DNA of 64,000 bases from Gibbula magus (GCA_936450465.1 OW388300.1:42068358-42132357); one strand, 5' to 3'. Counted from the first letter of the stretch, positions 45,255-58,950 are shown. Notes: generated by a model not told the origin, from the sequence alone. Program-made: numbers and translations.

Positions 45255-47525
45255 CTTGGTGTACAGTGTTGCACAAGATTGTTTAGCTACAGTGAAGTGT
45301 TTAGAACATGTTTCTTATTTCTTGCAACTTATTGTATTTAAAACAGATGAAAAACGACTCTTTTTCTTTGTATATGTAAGAAAGAGATGATTAAACAAAT
45401 GACGACAATCCTGGCTTCCATTATCATTTCATTTTGATTGTAGATTCATAAATGAATTTATGTTGTTTATGTTTGAAGCACTGGCTTGACTTGTAATACC
45501 TGAAATATGTGCGAGATGAAATAGCGAAATTAAAGGCCTCACTTCCTCAACTGTTTCTTTAAATTGTTGTTATATTCCCAAGCATAAACAACTTATAATA
45601 ATTATAATATCAGTTCATAGTTTTAAAATAGCGCACATATCTCCAACTTGTGTAACTTGGGCTGTCGTAACGCTCAAAGGTCACCTCCTCCACATCTGAC
45701 ACCAGGTACCCACTTGGTGAACTGGGTGAACAGAGGCACACGTTAAATTGAGTCACTTACCCTGGATGGCACCATAAGTCCACTCGTTTCTCAGTGTGGG
45801 GAAGGGAATCACCCTTCAAACTCTCAGTAGATCCAGCAATGAAGCGGGCAACCCATCCATGCGGCAAGCCGCGCCTATTGTTGCTGAACTTCACTGATAG
45901 CATACACACGCCGTAGCATCACGTGACTAAACTAGCGCCTAAAAGGTGTCTTGAGCGGAAGTTTCGTACGATGTCTTGAGTTTTGGCAAATTTTTCTACA
46001 AGTAGACCTCACATCATAATACTGTTATTTTCTCATTAAATTGGGAAGTTGCTTCATAATATTATAAGGTATGGTATGCTAGATTATCCTTGTCCACATA
46101 ACATTCAATGTGATAGTCTGTACTTCCTTCGTCTTAATAGTGTCATTAATCAAGCCTCTGGACGATGACTTTTCACAACTTATGTTCACGTTTGACCATC
46201 GATCACAATGCCTTTTGAAGTAAAAATAAGTCTTACAATGTAAACTTTAAGAATAGCATATACCGAGGACACTGACCAAGATTCATCAAGATAGCGCAGG
46301 TAATAATTGCACAATCTGTGATAGAATTAACAACATCTATATCTATGTCTGTACGATGTCAAAAACAGTTTTGTGTGGTGTCTTCAGCAAGTCCTAAGCT
46401 CTTCTGTAAGATATCTGATTCCTGCAAGAAGGATCTGTAGTCTATATAGCACTGTCAAAAACATCCAATAAGTTTTCAATTTGTTTGAAAGTGCTGAGTG
46501 ATTTTTTTAATGTTCCAATGAAGATATATATTCATAATTCGGATAGTTTGTCTAATAATTTTATTACAGCTGTAACCTTCTCGAAAAATCTACGCCTTCC
46601 ACCACCACTAATATTAGGAAATCTGTGTAGTAGCTAAAATGAACAATCTTTCTTTTTGTACTTCCATCTCTTTAGTATAATCATCAGGTTCTGACATGTG
46701 TATGCCGAGCTGACCAAGTTCGGACACCACCCGAATAATGTAATATCTTTATTTCTTTTATTTCTTTATTTTATATGTTCTATATGTTATTTATTTTGAT
46801 AAATAATTGACAGTTGGAAATTTAAAACTAACCTTTATATGAGGTTCAATTAACTGTTTCATGAAAAATAATTAAAATAGGTGAACTATTTGTTTTACGG
46901 ACAGTTCAGAACATACATTATGAGAAGCTTCAACATACATCAAATTGTAATAATATACAAGAAGAAACAATATCTATGACAATTATTTAGAACATTGGTA
47001 CTTTGAAAACGATACGGGGTTAAGTATTGAGATTTTGATGATATGTTCGAATGACCTTGTTTCGGACACTTCGGATTTTCTTTTTAGACGCATAAAAGCT
47101 TTTAAATGACTGGGGAAAAGTAGGAAATAAGTCGAAATATTACAGTTTTACATGTGACAATAAATAAGTTATAAAATGAAAATAAGTACGTGCAGCCCTG
47201 GTGGAAAGTCTTTCATACTATTTGAATCGGATCACTGTCCGAACTGCTGTCAGCTTGCCCTACCGTTCTCTTCTCATATAACAAATCCGTTCTTAATTCA
47301 TAAGCTTGTCAATTTTGCCGAAATTTGGGTATAACTCCTTCTTGTATTAAATCAAGTTTTGTAATTGACAAGTTTTCTTTTCCGTGAAAAGCAACAGTGT
47401 GCTCAAAAATACTTAAAAATCATGGAAGGTAAAATCTTTTGGAAGAAAAACCTCATCGATAATGATCCATTTTCTCTGAAATTAAAAAAAATAGCAAAAA
47501 TACTACAGACCCTGTGGTATGTACG
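45255..47525. other. Stretch without recognised gene
   Basis: Downstream of the lectin gene. 45660-45930 is GC-richer but has no ORF of note. The rest is AT-rich with no clear repeat. Confidence 0.4.
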
Positions 47526-48812
47526 GTCAAGACACCGTACTGTGAGCCAGCGCCAACATCAAGACACCGTACTGTGAGCCAGCTCCAACATCAAGACACC
47601 GTACTGTGAGCCAGCGCCAACATCAAGACACCGTACTGTGAGCCAGCTCCAACATCAAGACACCGTACTGTGAGCCAGCTCCAACATCAAGACACCGTAT
47701 TGTGAGCCAGCTCCAACATCAAGACACCGTACTGTGAGCCAGCTCCAACATCAAGACACCGTACTGTGAGCCAGCTCCAACATCAAGACACCGTACTGTG
47801 AGCCAGCTCCAACATCAAGACACCGTACTGTGAGCCAGCGCCAACATCAAGACACCGTACTGTGAGCCAGCGCCAACATCAAGACACCGTACTGTGAGCC
47901 AGCTCCAACATCAAGACACCGTACTGTGAGCCAGCTCCAACATCAAGACACCGTACTGTGAGCCAGCTCCAACATCAAGACACCGTACTGTGAGCCAGCT
48001 CCAACATCAAGACACCGTACTGTGAGCCAGCGCCAACATCAAGACACCGTACTGTGAGCCAGCGCCAACATCAAGACACCGTACTGTGAGCCAGCTCCAA
48101 CATCAAGACACCGTACTGTGAGCCAGCGCCAACATCAAGACACCGTACTGTGAGCCAGCTCCAACATCAAGACACCGTACTGTGAGCCAGCTCCAACATC
48201 AAGACACCGTACTGTGAGCCAGCGCCAACATCAAGACAACGTACTGTGAGCCAGCTCCAACATCAAGACACCGTACTGTGAGCCAGCTCCAACATCAAGA
48301 CACCTTACTGTGAGCCAGCGCCAACATCAAGACATCGTACTGTGAGCCAGCGCCAACATCAAGACACCGTACTGTGAGCCAGCGCCAACATCAAGACACC
48401 GTACTGTGAGCCAGCTCCAACATCAAGACACCGTACTGTGAGCCAGCTCCAACATCAAGACATCGTACTGTGAGCCAGCGCCAACATCAAGACACCGTAC
48501 TGTGAGCCAGCGACAACATCAAGACACCGTACTGTGAGCCAGCGCCAACATCAAGACACCGTACTGTGAGCCAGCTCCAACATCAAGACACCGTACTGTG
48601 AGCCAGCTCCAACATCAAGACACCGTACTGTGAGCCAGCTCCAACATCAAGACATCGTACTGTGAGCCAGCGCCAACATCAAGACACCGTACTGTGAGCC
48701 AGCGCCAACATCAAGACACCGTACTGTGAGCCAGCGCCAACATCAAGACACCGTACTGTGAGCCAGCTCCAACATCAAGACACCGTACTGTGAGCCAGCT
48801 CCAACATCAAGA
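47526..48812 (+). repeat. 32-bp minisatellite, 40 units
   Basis: Unit: AAGACACCGTACTGTGAG followed by CCAGC(T/G)CCAACATC. Forty units were counted by eye. 23 carry T (CTCC) and 17 carry G (CGCC or, once, CGAC) at the variable position. Rare variants mark single units (GACAACG, GACACCTTAC, GACATCG). In the right third, GACATCG-type units recur every 4-6 units. The array starts after GTACGG and ends at GACAGGGTC. No frame through it is a gene. Confidence 0.97.
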
Positions 48813-50850
48813 CAGGGTCAGGTATGTTTAAAGGCTATATCTAGCAATTTATTCGTCCAAACCAGCTGAAATTTGCTCCAGTCCAGTTATCAGTGGATTA
48901 CAGTCCAAGTCAGAATAGTTATCAGTCTAACATATTTCAAATATTTTTCTAACATAGACACTTCGAGTTGAGTTTTATTACTCAACTTTTGCCACCAACT
49001 GTGAAACGACGGCATGGAATAGCGACGGGACTCAAAAGTATTTAGTTCTGCACATTAACAGTATGTACCTATTCCTGATCAGTTTTGGAACACTATGTAA
49101 CATATTACAACCTGCTGTTTACAGTTTATGATACATTCTACCTGATTTTTCTCTTACATTATTGGTCATTCTCACATGAAGCTGAAGACACCGTACGCAA
49201 CTGCCGCTCAAGACACTTTTTAGGCGTACAGTTTAGTCACATGATGCTACGGGGTCATATACCGTAAAAAAAAAATCGAGAGAAAGTACATACAAAAATT
49301 AAATATACCATACCCGAAATTAATTCAAGTGAGGCAGTTTCACAAATAGAATACGGTAGGTCAAAGGGCTGCTATTGACATCAGAGAAAATCCACGTGTA
49401 AATCACTCTATGGTCACATGTGCGATACACGTGATTGAATCGATGAAAGAGATCACATAAAAAACCTAACACTTGAAATATGGACGATTATAAATTGGAT
49501 GCATGGACATTGTGTCATGAATAAACACAGTAGTAGCACCCAAAAAAAGGTTCCTCGAATCTGAATCACATTCGATCGATTGTTAAACATACCTACATTG
49601 TACAACGTCAGCGTGACCCATAAAAGTTAGTCAGGTCAAAATACAGTTTAACCCCCAAAACATTGCTACAAAGGGTTTCTCAACTGATTCTGGTAGGGTT
49701 TCATATCTTGGTTTCATTTTGTCATCTTATATCTCATTATCATTGATTTATCCTATGTCTACGAACGTCTATGAATCCACCGTCTTTCACTATACATATC
49801 AATTATATTTGATATATATATAACGATATTTTGGGACATTTGTAAAGTGAAAGTTGATAACTAATATTACTCGAACAGTTTACAACAGAACAGCGATGTG
49901 GCAATATTGCAAAGCGTAGATATAACAGATTAACTGACCGATTCCCCAGTGTTTGCCATTATAAATTGTAAGCGAATGTTTACACCCCGTCCCTTCACGG
50001 TATCTTCCGGTATCTTCCAGCTCTCTAAGCTCCGCCCCATTTTTGGTTTGTTGATCGTGGGTGAAAAGCAGACGATGTTTTCGGCAAAGTTTAAGTCGTT
50101 GTAGTTTGATATAGGAACAACATATGGATTTTTTGGGGGTCTCGTTTTTCACAAAATAGTCTAATGAACCAATTGTAGTTAAGAATTCAATAGAAAATAA
50201 TATATTTCGGCCTTCCTTTAATGATATCCTTATTTTATCATTTGTCAGCCCAATAGTGTGGTAACATAATTCAACCATCAAATTTGCTTTACTATCATTT
50301 AATTACAAAGAACTGAAAATAAGAAACAACATTCAGGCTTCCGTCGGTCGTGCTTCTTTCGAATCTCGTAGCCATGGTTATGAAGTCACAATATTAAACG
50401 ATTGTGACGTCACAGTGATGCAGCATCGCTAGCGAAGCTTTCGGCAATGTTTTGAATATTCCCCTTATACACTCCTGTATTAATATCTTAAGTTTACATG
50501 GGTATATAATAAAAATGGACAACCAACAACGAAAATGATCGTCTGTTTATTGATAAAACTACACATCTATTTTTATAAAACAGAATTTATTTATATATAT
50601 AAATTAAATATACAATATACAAATGTACCATTGTCGCATTCAGGGTAACGCTACTGTATACGCCAAGTCCCCGACGGGCATTTACAGATAGAATACGTAC
50701 AAACTATGTTTGGAGATATTAACAATTTCATTTTAGTGAACAACCACGAGGTGTCGCAGTATATGCTTACTCCTGCATCAGATGGAATGTGGTGTATAAA
50801 AAGATGGGTACATATTTACAAAAATCAACAGAATATACAATATTATTTTA
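48813..50850. other. Stretch without recognised gene
   Basis: A 133-residue minus-strand frame at 49880-50281 has no recognisable domain and no splice context. A TGAAGTCA/TGACGTCA pair at 50381 and 50405 belongs to the paired-site family. Otherwise AT-rich. Confidence 0.4.
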
Positions 50851-50854
50851 TGTA

Positions 50855-50897
50855 ACGTGTCACTTGCAGGATTCGAACCTATACTTTCTAAGTACTG
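50855..50897 (-). ncRNA. tRNA-like 3' half (B box), split by insertion
   Basis: On the minus strand AGGTTCGAATCCTGCAAG is an exact RNA polymerase III B box with T-arm context. The 5' half appears beyond the tandem element, at about 58084-58150 (GGCGAAATGTTTTAACTGC on the minus strand, A-box-like). The halves look like a long-variable-arm (Leu-type) tRNA or a SINE derived from one. Confidence 0.4.
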
Positions 50898-53800
50898 GGC
50901 CCGGATTCACAAAGCTTCTTATAATTTTCTTAAGCCTTAAGAATTCTTAAATCCGCTAAGAATTCTTAGTTTCCATAACAACGTTCTTAACTTTTAAGAA
51001 ATTCTTAGAAATAACATTTTTTTCTTAATTTTGTTCTTAACTTTAAGATACCTCATGAGGTGTCTTAACTCCTTAAGAAAATTCTTAAATCAAACAAAAT
51101 GGCTGCCAGCAGAGACTGTGCCTTTCTCACTGGTAACTTATCATTGCTTTTGTAGGTTCATTTATGAACAAATTGCAAATTGAGAGTCATTTAAATCCAT
51201 TGTGGACATGTGACAGATAATCTAGCATATTTAAGTGATTGAAATGTCACTTGAAATCGTTTTGGCAATAATAAGTGTTGTCAAATGAGAAACTGCAAGT
51301 TTTTAGGGCCTAGACCGAAACAATATCATAATATAAACATGTCATTCTCAATTCATTTGCCTGACTGCTGTACAATATGGCATAGACAATTAATGCACAT
51401 GTCATCGGAAATGCTTCAACCTGAAAATTATTTTAAAATGTTCCTTGACTAATTATCAGATGAAAATGAACTGCAAAATATCTGAAAGTTTGACAGGTTT
51501 ACTCACTATTATAATTACCATTGACAGGATTAATATGATTTATTCATAAGACAACAGAGATTGTAACAATCACAGCTGCTTCGGTGCAGTGAATGAATCT
51601 GCATTGTCAGATTAGAGTTACCCCCCTTTCGGAAGTGTCAAAATCTGTATCAATAGTCAAACGAATTTGACAACTTACACAATAATTAAGTGAATAGATT
51701 TCCAATGTTAAAGCATGTATGTATGTATCAAGGGATCTTGTATGACTATTATTAACAAAAATAATTAAATTGAGATAATACAAAAATAGTACTAATGTTA
51801 TTTCTTTTTCAAATACATAGACATATAAAAAAAATATAATGAAATTTCAATTTTAAAAATCAATGTTCATGTCACTTCTTATTATTATGATTTAAATATG
51901 CAACTAAAATTGTTTGTGTATAATTGATATTATATTTCTAAATGTGTTCACAATCCACAAAATAAGCTTTTTTTCTCAAAGAGATAGAGTCTAAAACAAT
52001 ATGAAAAAATCACTTGGATTCTATATCAGCCTTTTATACATTTGAAATTAACTCACTTGTTGAACTAAAAATGTCAAACTGACTATAAATTTGAAATGTT
52101 GCAAATTATATTTCATAAATCAGATAATGGGTTTCCCTAATTTGCTTAACTCATCAATAAATTAATATTTTGCAGGTACTTTTTTTTATTTTTTCAGTTT
52201 CACAAACATAACAAAGTACCACTGTGAAATTTTTAACCAGCTAGAATTCACAAAAGCTTTAATTCAGTCAAAGCAGTGGTAAACAGTCATCATTTAAATA
52301 GGCCTACCCATCATTTCAAAATTAGATTCAATGATTATAATAGGATACAGAACTCCAAGTGTATATATAATTTAAATACATATATAGGTAGAAAGCTCTG
52401 ATTAGAAATTAACAAAACATCCACTTGCAAAGGTAGGAAAGGTATAAAAGGTCATTAATATCATTTATCTTATTCAGATATATGCTCAACTCATCTCAAA
52501 ATTATTAGCTATTTGTCCACTTGATATATGACATACATGTAGATCATAATTTTGGTTTGACTTTACCAGCAAATTAGAAATTTGTAAAAGAATGCCTAAA
52601 CTGAATTGATGTGATATAGTTAACAAGGTATACTTAATACAAAAGAATAGTTTCTTAGTCAAGTGTCAACTATTATGGAAAAGTATCTAACTTATTTAGT
52701 TTGCATTCAATATATCATTGTCTTTCTGACAAAATCTGTTTTGAAAAAAAGAAATGCAAGTTTTTCTCATTGACTTTGCTGTTATACTTAGTGACTTATT
52801 TCCTTTTGCAAAATATATTTAAAGTATTTGTCATTAGGCAATCTATATTAAAAATATGAAATCCAAATACTGTCAAAAAGTTGTAAACATAGGCCTACAT
52901 CAAAATACCAATTGTTGTATATTGTTATGAAAAGTTTGAATATGAATTGAAATTTATCAAAAAATAAACTGTGAATATATAACTACCAATATATTGATTT
53001 TTTACTTTATGTTATAACAGTTGTATTTTAAAAAGATCAATTTGGATTGGTGAAGATTAGAAACTTTAAAATGATTAAAGAAAAAAACAATTAAAGGTTG
53101 TTCAAGGTGTTTTTAATCTGAGCTAAATTCAGGACTTGCAAAACATGAAAAAGAGATTTATTTATATGTATTTGCTTAGATTCACTTGCCTCATGTCTTC
53201 TACTTTACAGTCAAGATCTGTGTATATCATGTACATAATGATAATGTCAGCACTCAGCAGACATACATACACACACAATTTTGAAAACACCTTCAAGTTT
53301 GACAAGTTATTTCTCCATCCTTGATTCATCAAGAATAATCTTCACATTTATTGTATACATGTATGTAAAACTACAGTTTCCAGAAGAAATTATAAATTCT
53401 TAAGTAAAATTTTAATCATAAGTCATCTTTTGTCAACACTTGTGTGATACTTGATGTGAAGTGATATTTAGAGATGTGGTGATAATGTTTTTTTTAACCA
53501 AACATTATTTGTGAGTATATATCTTGGACAAATAAAATACAATCCAATAAAGTTGACATATTGATATTTATAATTTATCCAAAGAATTTTGAAATGTGAA
53601 TTTTAATAAAAAGTGAGAGGTATTATTTCATACTTAACTTTACAAATTTAGTGAAATTTTCACTATCAATTCAATATCAGATATAATAAAATTTTTGGAA
53701 CATTATGGATTCAAATCTACAAGTTTATTATTAAATATTGAAATACCAAAATTTAAATAAATGTATTTGTTCTTAGTACAACAGGGTTTTGAATTTTAAA

Positions 53801-54489
53801 ACTGAAAACATATATTGTTGTGTTTGCATTCATCAATAATCAAATTACTTAATTTGAAGGCATTTAGATAATGTATATGTATATACATATGAATCTAATT
53901 GGTGAAAATATTTCTGGTTGTATTTTTCTTGAAAATTCTAGTTAGATCTACTTTAGATCGAGAGGATCTTGGCTACCGATTAATTAATTGAAATAAAAAC
54001 TAAAATTAATGTACAAAAAGATGCGTGTCAGGGGTCAATTTACCTTCCATTTAGCAATTATCATGATAGGAAGAAAAGTTGGTAAGTCTTGGTATCTTCA
54101 TTTTACTTCAGTAATCCACCTTCAAACATGTTTTGCTGTTGTTTCATCAACATATTTAATATGATTTATTACAATTAATCCACACTGTTCTCTTTGTGCA
54201 GACAGATGCAATTTTCTTAACTCATTCTGAGGAGAGCGTTACTATAAATAGATAAGGGGATTTCCAAAACGTCATAAAACAACCACTAACAAAACTATTT
54301 CAGGTACTACCCACAATGCAAGTTGATTTCTTCTAAGTTTATTCTTAGAATATTTAAAATTTTACTGCTAAGAATTTCTCTTAAATGGACTTAAGAAGCA
54401 AATTAAGATTTTTCTTAGATTTAAGAATTCTTAAGAAATCCTAAGTATAAAACTAAGAAAATTCTAAGAAGTTTTGTGAATCCGGGGCC
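50898..54489. mobile_element. 3.6-kb TIR element, tandem copy 1
   Basis: 3592 bases with CTG on each side (50895-50897, 54490-54492). Ends GGCCCGGATTCACAAAGCTT and, reversed, GGCCCCGGATTCACAAAACT are inverted repeats; both ~170-base subterminal regions are full of CTTAAG/TTCTTA words in opposed orientation. The longest frame is 62 codons, so it is non-autonomous. A 3-base target duplication fits PIF/Harbinger-type transposition. Near the left end AAAATGGCTGCCAGCAGAG opens a short frame to a donor-like GGTAACT, possibly a relic of a transposon gene. Confidence 0.85.
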
Positions 54490-54492
54490 CTG

Positions 54493-57400
54493 GCCCGGAT
54501 TCACAAAGCTTCTTATAATTTTCTTAAGCCTTAAGAATTCTTAAATCCGCTAAGAATTCTTAGTTTCCATAACAACGTTCTTAACTTTTAAGAAATTCTT
54601 AGAAATAACATTTTTTTCTTAATTTTGTTCTTAACTTTAAGATACCTCATGAGGTGTCTTAACTCCTTAAAAAAATTCTTAAATCAAACAAAATGGCTGC
54701 CAGCAGAGACTGTGCCTTTCTCACTGGTAACTTATCATTGCTTATGTAGGTTCTTTTATGAACAAATTGCAAATTGAGAGTCATTTAAATCCATTGTGGA
54801 CATGTGACAGATAATCTAGCATATTTAAGTGATTGAAATGTCACTTGAAATCGTTTTGGCAATAATAAGTGTTGTCAAATGAGAAACTGCAAGTTTTTAG
54901 GGCCTAGACCGAAACAATATCATAATATAAACATGTCATTCTCAATTCATTTGCCTGACTGCTGTACAATATGGCATAGACAATTAATGCACATGTCATC
55001 GGAAATGCTTCAACCTGAAAATTATTTTAAAATGTTCCTTGACTAATTATCAGATGAAAATGAACTGCAAAATATCTGAAAGTTTGACAGGTTTACTCAC
55101 TATTATAATTACCATTGACAGGATTAATATGATTTATTCATAAGACAACAGAGAGTGTAACAATCACAGCTGCTTCGGTGCAGTGAATGAATCTGCATTG
55201 TCAGATTAGAGTTACCCCCCTTTCGGAAGTGTCAAAATCTGTATCAATAGTCAAACGAATTTGACAACTTACACAATAATTAAGTGAATAGATTTCCAAT
55301 GTTAAAGCATGTATGTATGTATCAAGGGATCTTGTATGACTATTATTAACAAAAATAATTAAATTGAGATAATACAAAAATAGTACTAATGTTATTTCTT
55401 TTTCAAATACATAGACATATAAAAAAAATATAATGAAATTTCAATTTTAAAAATCAATGTTCATGTCACTTCTTATTATTATGATTTAAATATGCAACTA
55501 AAATTGTTTGTGTATAATTGATATTATATTTCTAAATGTGTTCACAATCCACAAAATAAGCTTTTTTTCTCAAAGAGATAGAGTCTAAAACAATATGAAA
55601 AAATCACTTGGATTCTATATCAGCCTTTTATACATTTGAAATTAACTCACTTGTTGAACTAAAAATGTCAAACTGACTATAAATTTGAAATGTTGCAAAT
55701 TATATTTCATAAATCAGATAATGGGTTTCCCTAATTTGCTTAACTCATCAATAAATTAATATTTTGCAGGTACTATTTTTTATTTTTTCAGTTTCACAAA
55801 CATAACAAAGTACCACTGTGAAATTTTTAACCAGCTAGAATTCACAAAAGCTTTAATTCAGTCAAAGCAGTGGTAAACAGTCATCATTTAAATAGGCCTA
55901 CCCATCATTTCAAAATTAGATTCAATGATTATAATAGGATACAGAACTCCAAGTGTATATATAATTTAAATACATATATAGGTAGAAAGCTCTGATTAGA
56001 AATTAACAAAACATCCACTTGCAAAGGTAGGAAAGGTATAAAAGGTCATTAATATCATTTATCTTATTCAGATATATGCTCAACTCATCTCAAAATTATT
56101 AGCTATTTGTCCACTTGATATATGACATACATGTAGATCATAATTTTGGTTTGACTTTACCAGCAAATTAGAAATTTGTAAAAGAATGCCTAAACTGAAT
56201 TGATGTGATATAGTTAACAAGGTATACTTAATACAAAAGAATAGTTTCTTAGTCAAGTGTCAACTATTATGGAAAAGTATCTAACTTATTTAGTTTGCAT
56301 TCAATATATCATTGTCTTTCTGACAAAATCTGTTTTGAAAAAAAGAAATGCAAGTTTTTCTCATTGACTTTGCTGTTATACTTAGTGACTTATTTCCTTT
56401 TGCAAAATATATTTAAAGTATTTGTCATTAGGCAATCTATATTAAAAATATGAAATCCAAATACTGTCAAAAAGTTGTAAACATAGGATTACATCAAAAT
56501 ACCAATTGTTGTATATTGTTATGAAAAGTTTGAATATGAATTGAAATTTATCAAAAAATAAACTGTGAATATATAACTACCAATATATTGATTTTTTACT
56601 TTATGTTATAACAGTTGTATTTTAAAAAGATCAATTTGGATTGGTGAAGATTAGAAACTTTAAAATGATTAAAGAAAAAAACAATTAAAGGTTGTTCAAG
56701 GTGTTTTTAATCTGAGCTAAATTCAGGACTTGCAAAACATGAAAAAGAGATTTATTTATATGTATTTGCTTAGATTCACTTGCCTCATGTCTTCTACTTT
56801 ACAGTCAAGATCTGTGTATATCATGTACATAATGATAATGTCAGCACTCAGCAGACATACATACACACACAATTTTGAAAACACCTTCAAGTTTGACAAG
56901 TTATTTCTCCATCCTTGATTCATCAAGAATAATCTTCACATTTATTGTATACATGTATGTAAAACTACAGTTTCCAGAAGAAATTATAAATTCTTAAGTA
57001 AAATTTTAATCATAAGTCATCTTTTGTCAACACTTGTGTGATACTTGATGTGAAGTGATATTTAGAGATGTGGTGATAATGTTTTTTTTAACCAAACATT
57101 ATTTGTAAGTATATATCTTGGACAAATAAAATACAATCCAATAAAGTTGACATATTGATATTTATAATTTATCCAAAGAATTTTGAAATGTGAATTTTAA
57201 TAAAAAGTGAGAGGTATTATTTCATACTTAACTTTACAAATTTAGTGAAATTTTCACTATCAATTCAATATCAGATATAATAAAATTTTTGGAACATTAT
57301 GGATTCAAATCTACAAGTTTATTATTAAATATTGAAATACCAAAATTCAAATAAATGTATGTGTTCTTAGTACAACAGGGTTTTGAATTTTAAAACTGAA

Positions 57401-58083
57401 AACATATATTGTTGTGTTTGCATTCATCAATAATCAAATTACTTAATTTGAAGGCATTTAGATAATGTATATGTATATACATATGAATCTAATTGGTGAA
57501 AATATTTCTGGTTGTATTTTTCTTGAAAATTCTAGTTAGATCTACTTTAGATCGAGAGGATCTTGGCTACCGATTAATTAATTGAAATAAAAACTAAAAT
57601 TAATGTACAAAAAGATGCGTGTCAGGGGTCAATTTACCTTCCATTTAGCAATTATCATGATAGGAAGAAAAGTTGGTAAGTCTTGGTATCTTCATTTTAC
57701 TTCAGTAATCCACCTTCAAACATGTTTTGCTGTTGTTTCATCAACATATTTAATATGATTTATTACAATTAATCCACACTGTTCTCTTTGTGCAGACAGA
57801 TGCAATTTTCTTAACTCATTCTGAGGAGAGCGTTACTATAAATAGATAAGGGGATTTCCAAAACGTCATAAAACAACCACTAAAAAAACTATTTCAGGTA
57901 CTACCCACAATGCAAGTTGATTTCTTCTAAGTTTATTCTTAGAATATTTAAAATTTTACTGCTAAGAATTTCTCTTAAATGGACTTAAGAAGCAAATTAA
58001 GATTTTTCTTAGATTTAAGAATTCTTAAGAAATCCTAAGTATAAAACTAAGAAAATTCTAAGAAGTTTTGTGAATCCGGGGCC
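54493..58083. mobile_element. 3.6-kb TIR element, tandem copy 2
   Basis: 3591 bases, the same orientation as copy 1 and nearly identical; about a dozen single-base differences were noticed (for example CTTAAGAAAATT versus CTTAAAAAAATT, CATAGGCCTAC versus CATAGGATTAC). It shares the central CTG with copy 1, lacks one G at its left tip, and is followed by CTG (58084-58086). Confidence 0.85.
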
Positions 58084-58429
58084 CTGCACGTATAATCTAT
58101 ACTTGATGTGTCAGCAGTTAAAACATTTCGCCATCATGGTGTCTATTATTCCGGATTCTTAAGTATAAAGAACACCTGCAAAAAGAAAAAAAAACGCTTA
58201 TGAGCAAGTGATCATGAAAGCGAAACTGCGTCAACAATTATTCACAAAGCCCCCAAACCAAATTAATTCGTTTTCGAATAATTGGGAATTTCTAACGACT
58301 TTGTGTAAACGATTCTGAACATATTGCACAACTGGGCGGAGAGCATGAGTGAATCAATGTGAATGAACGCCCGTGGATATACTAGAGTATTCGGCCCAGC
58401 TTCATCGTCTCAGGGTATTTGTATACACT

Positions 58430-58580
58430 CCGCTCCACATACCCTGGATTAAAATCCCACTCAAAACACGCTGTGACGTATGACCAAAGAACTATCTAAA
58501 CATTCTAGCTACAGAACATGTGGTGTCTCAATCGAGATTCGAACCCGGGCCTCGATAGCCGCTGTTCTCAGAAGGTGAGG
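58430..58580 (-). repeat. tRNA-like/SINE fragment
   Basis: On the minus strand CCCGGGTTCGAATCTCG is a B-box match, and nearby CCTGGATTAAAATCCCACTC (+) recurs as CCTGGGTTAGAATCCCACTC at about 61697. No full tRNA fold was seen. Confidence 0.4.
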
Positions 58581-58639
58581 TGAAGTAATAATGGTTATTT
58601 ATTTCGCTCATTTAACTCCCTGTCTATTTGGTGAATTTG

Positions 58640-58950
58640 AATGATTATAACTCGCCCATGAAAGATACTACAGTGTTTATATCTATACAGCAATATTAAA
58701 CTAGTGAAATACCAATACAGGTATGATGTCACAATATTGTACAATTATTACGTCATAATGGTCATGACTCGCGGAATCTTAGTTTAAGCACACTGCGCAA
58801 TTTCGCTTGATTAATTTGAGCAAGTTATAAATATAATACTAAATTCTCTTCCATATAGTACCATTGTTATCAAACTCGTGAATGATTTCGTATCAAACTC
58901 GCTTTCGCTCGTTAAATACCAAATCAAGTCGTTTAATAATAAAAAATGGT
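58640..58950. repeat. Paired-TGACGTCA repeat family, 58.7-kb copy
   Basis: TGATGTCA (58724) and TTACGTCA (58748) are followed by ACTCGTGAATGATTTCG and CTCGCTTTCGCTCGTTAAAT, matching the 43.8-kb copy in reverse order. Confidence 0.55.

Noticed and set aside
47526..48812. CRISPR-like array
   Set aside because: The 32-base units are contiguous with no spacers; a eukaryotic minisatellite.
53136..56918. Identical 62-residue ORFs at 53136 and 56730
   Set aside because: They are the same position in the two tandem TIR-element copies; conservation reflects recent duplication, not selection.
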